The position numbers and the translations under genes were made by a program. From Siniperca chuatsi (Eukaryota; Chordata; Actinopteri; Centrarchiformes; Sinipercidae), in the NCBI RefSeq assembly GCF_020085105.1, contig NC_058044.1:28090206-28154205 (forward strand): 64,000 nucleotides of DNA, given 5' to 3'. Position 1 is the first letter of the stretch. The number at the start of each line of letters is the position of its first letter. The notes under the pieces were generated by a model. It did no database searches and was not told where the DNA came from. It saw nothing but the letters and a program-made list of their open reading frames with translations. Below are positions 62,398 to 64,000 of the stretch, in pieces.

Positions 62398-62750
62398 TTA
62401 GGGTTGCAACTAATGATTATTACCATTATCGATTGATCTTTTTGTCTATAAAATGTTGGTAATTTGTAAAAAAACATTCATCATAATTTTTCAGAGCCCA
62501 AGGTGACATATTCAAATGCTTGTTTTGTAAGGTCAACTGTCCAAAACCCAGAGATGTTCAATTTACTATCATATATGGCAAAGAAAAACATCAAATTCTT
62601 ACATTTGAGAATTTGAAAACAACAAATGTTTGGCCTTTTTGCTAAAAAAATACTGAAATGATTAATTATCAAAATAGTTTAGTAGATTAACAGTAGATAC
62701 ATTTTTTGTCGATCGATTTTTGTCGATTTATTAATAGACTTAACATCTCT
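62398..62750 (+). repeat. Teleost dispersed repeat 5' of frmpd1
   Basis: It begins TTTAGGGTTGCAACTAATGA and ends around GTCGATTTATTAATAGAC. The interior has GAGCCCAAGGTGACATATTC and TCAAAATAGTTTAGTAGATT. It is recognised as a common fish non-autonomous repeat (memory); no coding. Confidence 0.55.
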
Positions 62751-63184
62751 AATTGTATTTATACTACACTGGGTGTCTACACGGATGTGTTCACGTTTGT
62801 CAGTGCGTACTGGACTGTTCGTGAAGAGCCTTGCAAAAATTTGCAGATGATAAAATTTACATCATATGGCATTTTGGACCCTCGTAACCACGTGCATGTG
62901 GAAAGTCTCATTTGGGCTTCATTAGATCCATTCCATAACTAAAGTAAAAATGAACATGAACAAGCTTTTACACACCAAATATACTTGTACAAGTAAATGT
63001 GTCTTTCATGTCTTTTCATGGTAAGGATCACTCACACAAAACAATGTTTGCTCTTTAATGAGTATAGTAAGTAGTTTACTGTTGATCAGCTTTTATGGTT
63101 TTGCTCTTTAAGTAAATTCGTCAAAGGGCCCAAACATTAGCGACGAATACAAACATATGCTCTTGAATCCTTCCTCTCACTCAC

Positions 63185-63188
<4 letters not shown>

Positions 63189-63253
<65 letters not shown>
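63189..63253. repeat. (CA)n microsatellite
   Basis: About 31 CA units in the frmpd1 upstream region. Confidence 0.97.
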
Positions 63254-63255
<2 letters not shown>

Positions 63256-64000
63256 CCTTCCTCCCAGTCTGATGACTGAGGCAGTCAGACAAAGACTGGG
63301 TCATTAGCCGTTACCTAATACCCCCTTCACATCATCAAAGGATGAATCCACTAGACTGCGACTGGGAAATAGATACTCAAGTACTCATGAGCGTTCATGT
63401 AGAATCGCCTCACTCTGAATGACAGATTGAAAAGAATATAAGCAGTGAATGAAGAAGTAAACAGATGAATGAGTTAATCAGTGGTCAAAAAGGTGGATGC
63501 ATGAGTCCAAAAAGAATGAATGAGTGAATGGACGGATGGATGATAGGCAAATAATTGAATGAATTCATTGTTGGATGGAATGAATGAGTGAATGATCTCA
63601 GCAGGCCTGTTGTGTCCCTCGGTGAGCAGAAGGAATCTCCCCCAGATGGACGTTGCTGATGATGGGCATTAGCACCATCCATTAGAGAAAACAAGTGGGC
63701 GGGGTGAGAGGGAGAGGAGTGGAGAGGGGAGGTTAGGTATCTGAAGAAAGAACAGAAAAGCACGGTGTCCAGTGCGTGATCACGTACAGTGTGATGTGAC
63801 GAGAGCAGAAAACTGAATGAAAGGAGGATAGAAAACAGAGTGTGATAGAAGGTGAGAGAGGAGGAGCGCTTAGTGATGAAAGTGGTGAGTGACAGATCCA
63901 GACAGCAATGTCTCCCAGGGGATCTTGAGTCATAAGCACATTATCCATCCATCTGTCTGTGAATACCCCTCTCCTGCTTCTCTCGCTCTCTCTCTTTCTT

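Larger units (their letters stand above)
61195..64000. other. frmpd1 upstream region or first intron
   Basis: A minus-strand acceptor-like site precedes the start exon, so transcription must begin further upstream. It contains a LINE scrap, two long CA repeats, one dispersed repeat and a GAATGAGTGAATG/GGATGGAT simple repeat at 63510-63600. No further exon was identified. Confidence 0.45.

Overview
This is a vertebrate nuclear genomic window, almost certainly from a teleost fish. It has spliced genes with long introns and canonical GT/AG junctions. CA/TG microsatellites are frequent, and there are many fish-type interspersed repeats: an L2/Jockey-like LINE, a Ty3/gypsy pol, a Tc1 element, hAT-like MITEs and a tRNA-derived SINE. 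No bacterial-type operons, CRISPR arrays or RNA genes were seen.

From left to right: (1) 1-3.98 kb is intergenic. (2) 3.98-10.42 kb holds three minus-strand exon relics of a high-affinity choline transporter-like gene (SLC5A7 family). They carry a frameshift, a stop codon and a destroyed splice acceptor, so I read this as a decaying pseudogene. A LINE 3' fragment (4.48-5.51 kb) sits in one of its introns, and a degenerate Ty3/gypsy element (10.6-12.55 kb) lies just upstream. (3) 15.13-22.11 kb is an intact minus-strand SLC47A/MATE multidrug and toxin extrusion gene. I reconstructed 16 coding exons, all in phase, giving 588 residues. (4) 22.4-26.1 kb is repeat-rich and includes a rearranged Tc1 element. 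(5) 26.14-34.29 kb is a tandem but dead copy of the same MATE gene, with stops, frameshifts and missing exons. A third fragment (exons 14-15) is trapped between its exons 1 and 2. (6) 37.62-61.19 kb is an intact minus-strand frmpd1 gene (FERM and PDZ domain containing 1). I reconstructed 14 coding exons giving 2126 residues: a short basic N-terminus, a PDZ domain, a FERM domain and a very long low-complexity tail with a conserved helical C-terminus. Intron 2 (52.8-60.5 kb) contains two LINE fragments facing each other, a SINE and a dispersed repeat. (7) 61.2-64 kb is frmpd1 5' flank or first intron, with further repeats.

The genes are not functionally linked in any visible way. The MATE gene would export organic cations across membranes, and frmpd1 would act as a cortical scaffold. 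Most of the biology in this window is genome evolution: a transporter tandem array in three states of decay, a second dying transporter, splice sites abutting microsatellites in frmpd1, and several rearranged or palindromic transposon relics. I found no evidence of a new multi-gene system.

Gene-level calls rest on exon-by-exon translation with checks of splice-site phase. Repeat family names come from memory of teleost repeats and are less certain. Short exons could have been missed in the stretches called empty.
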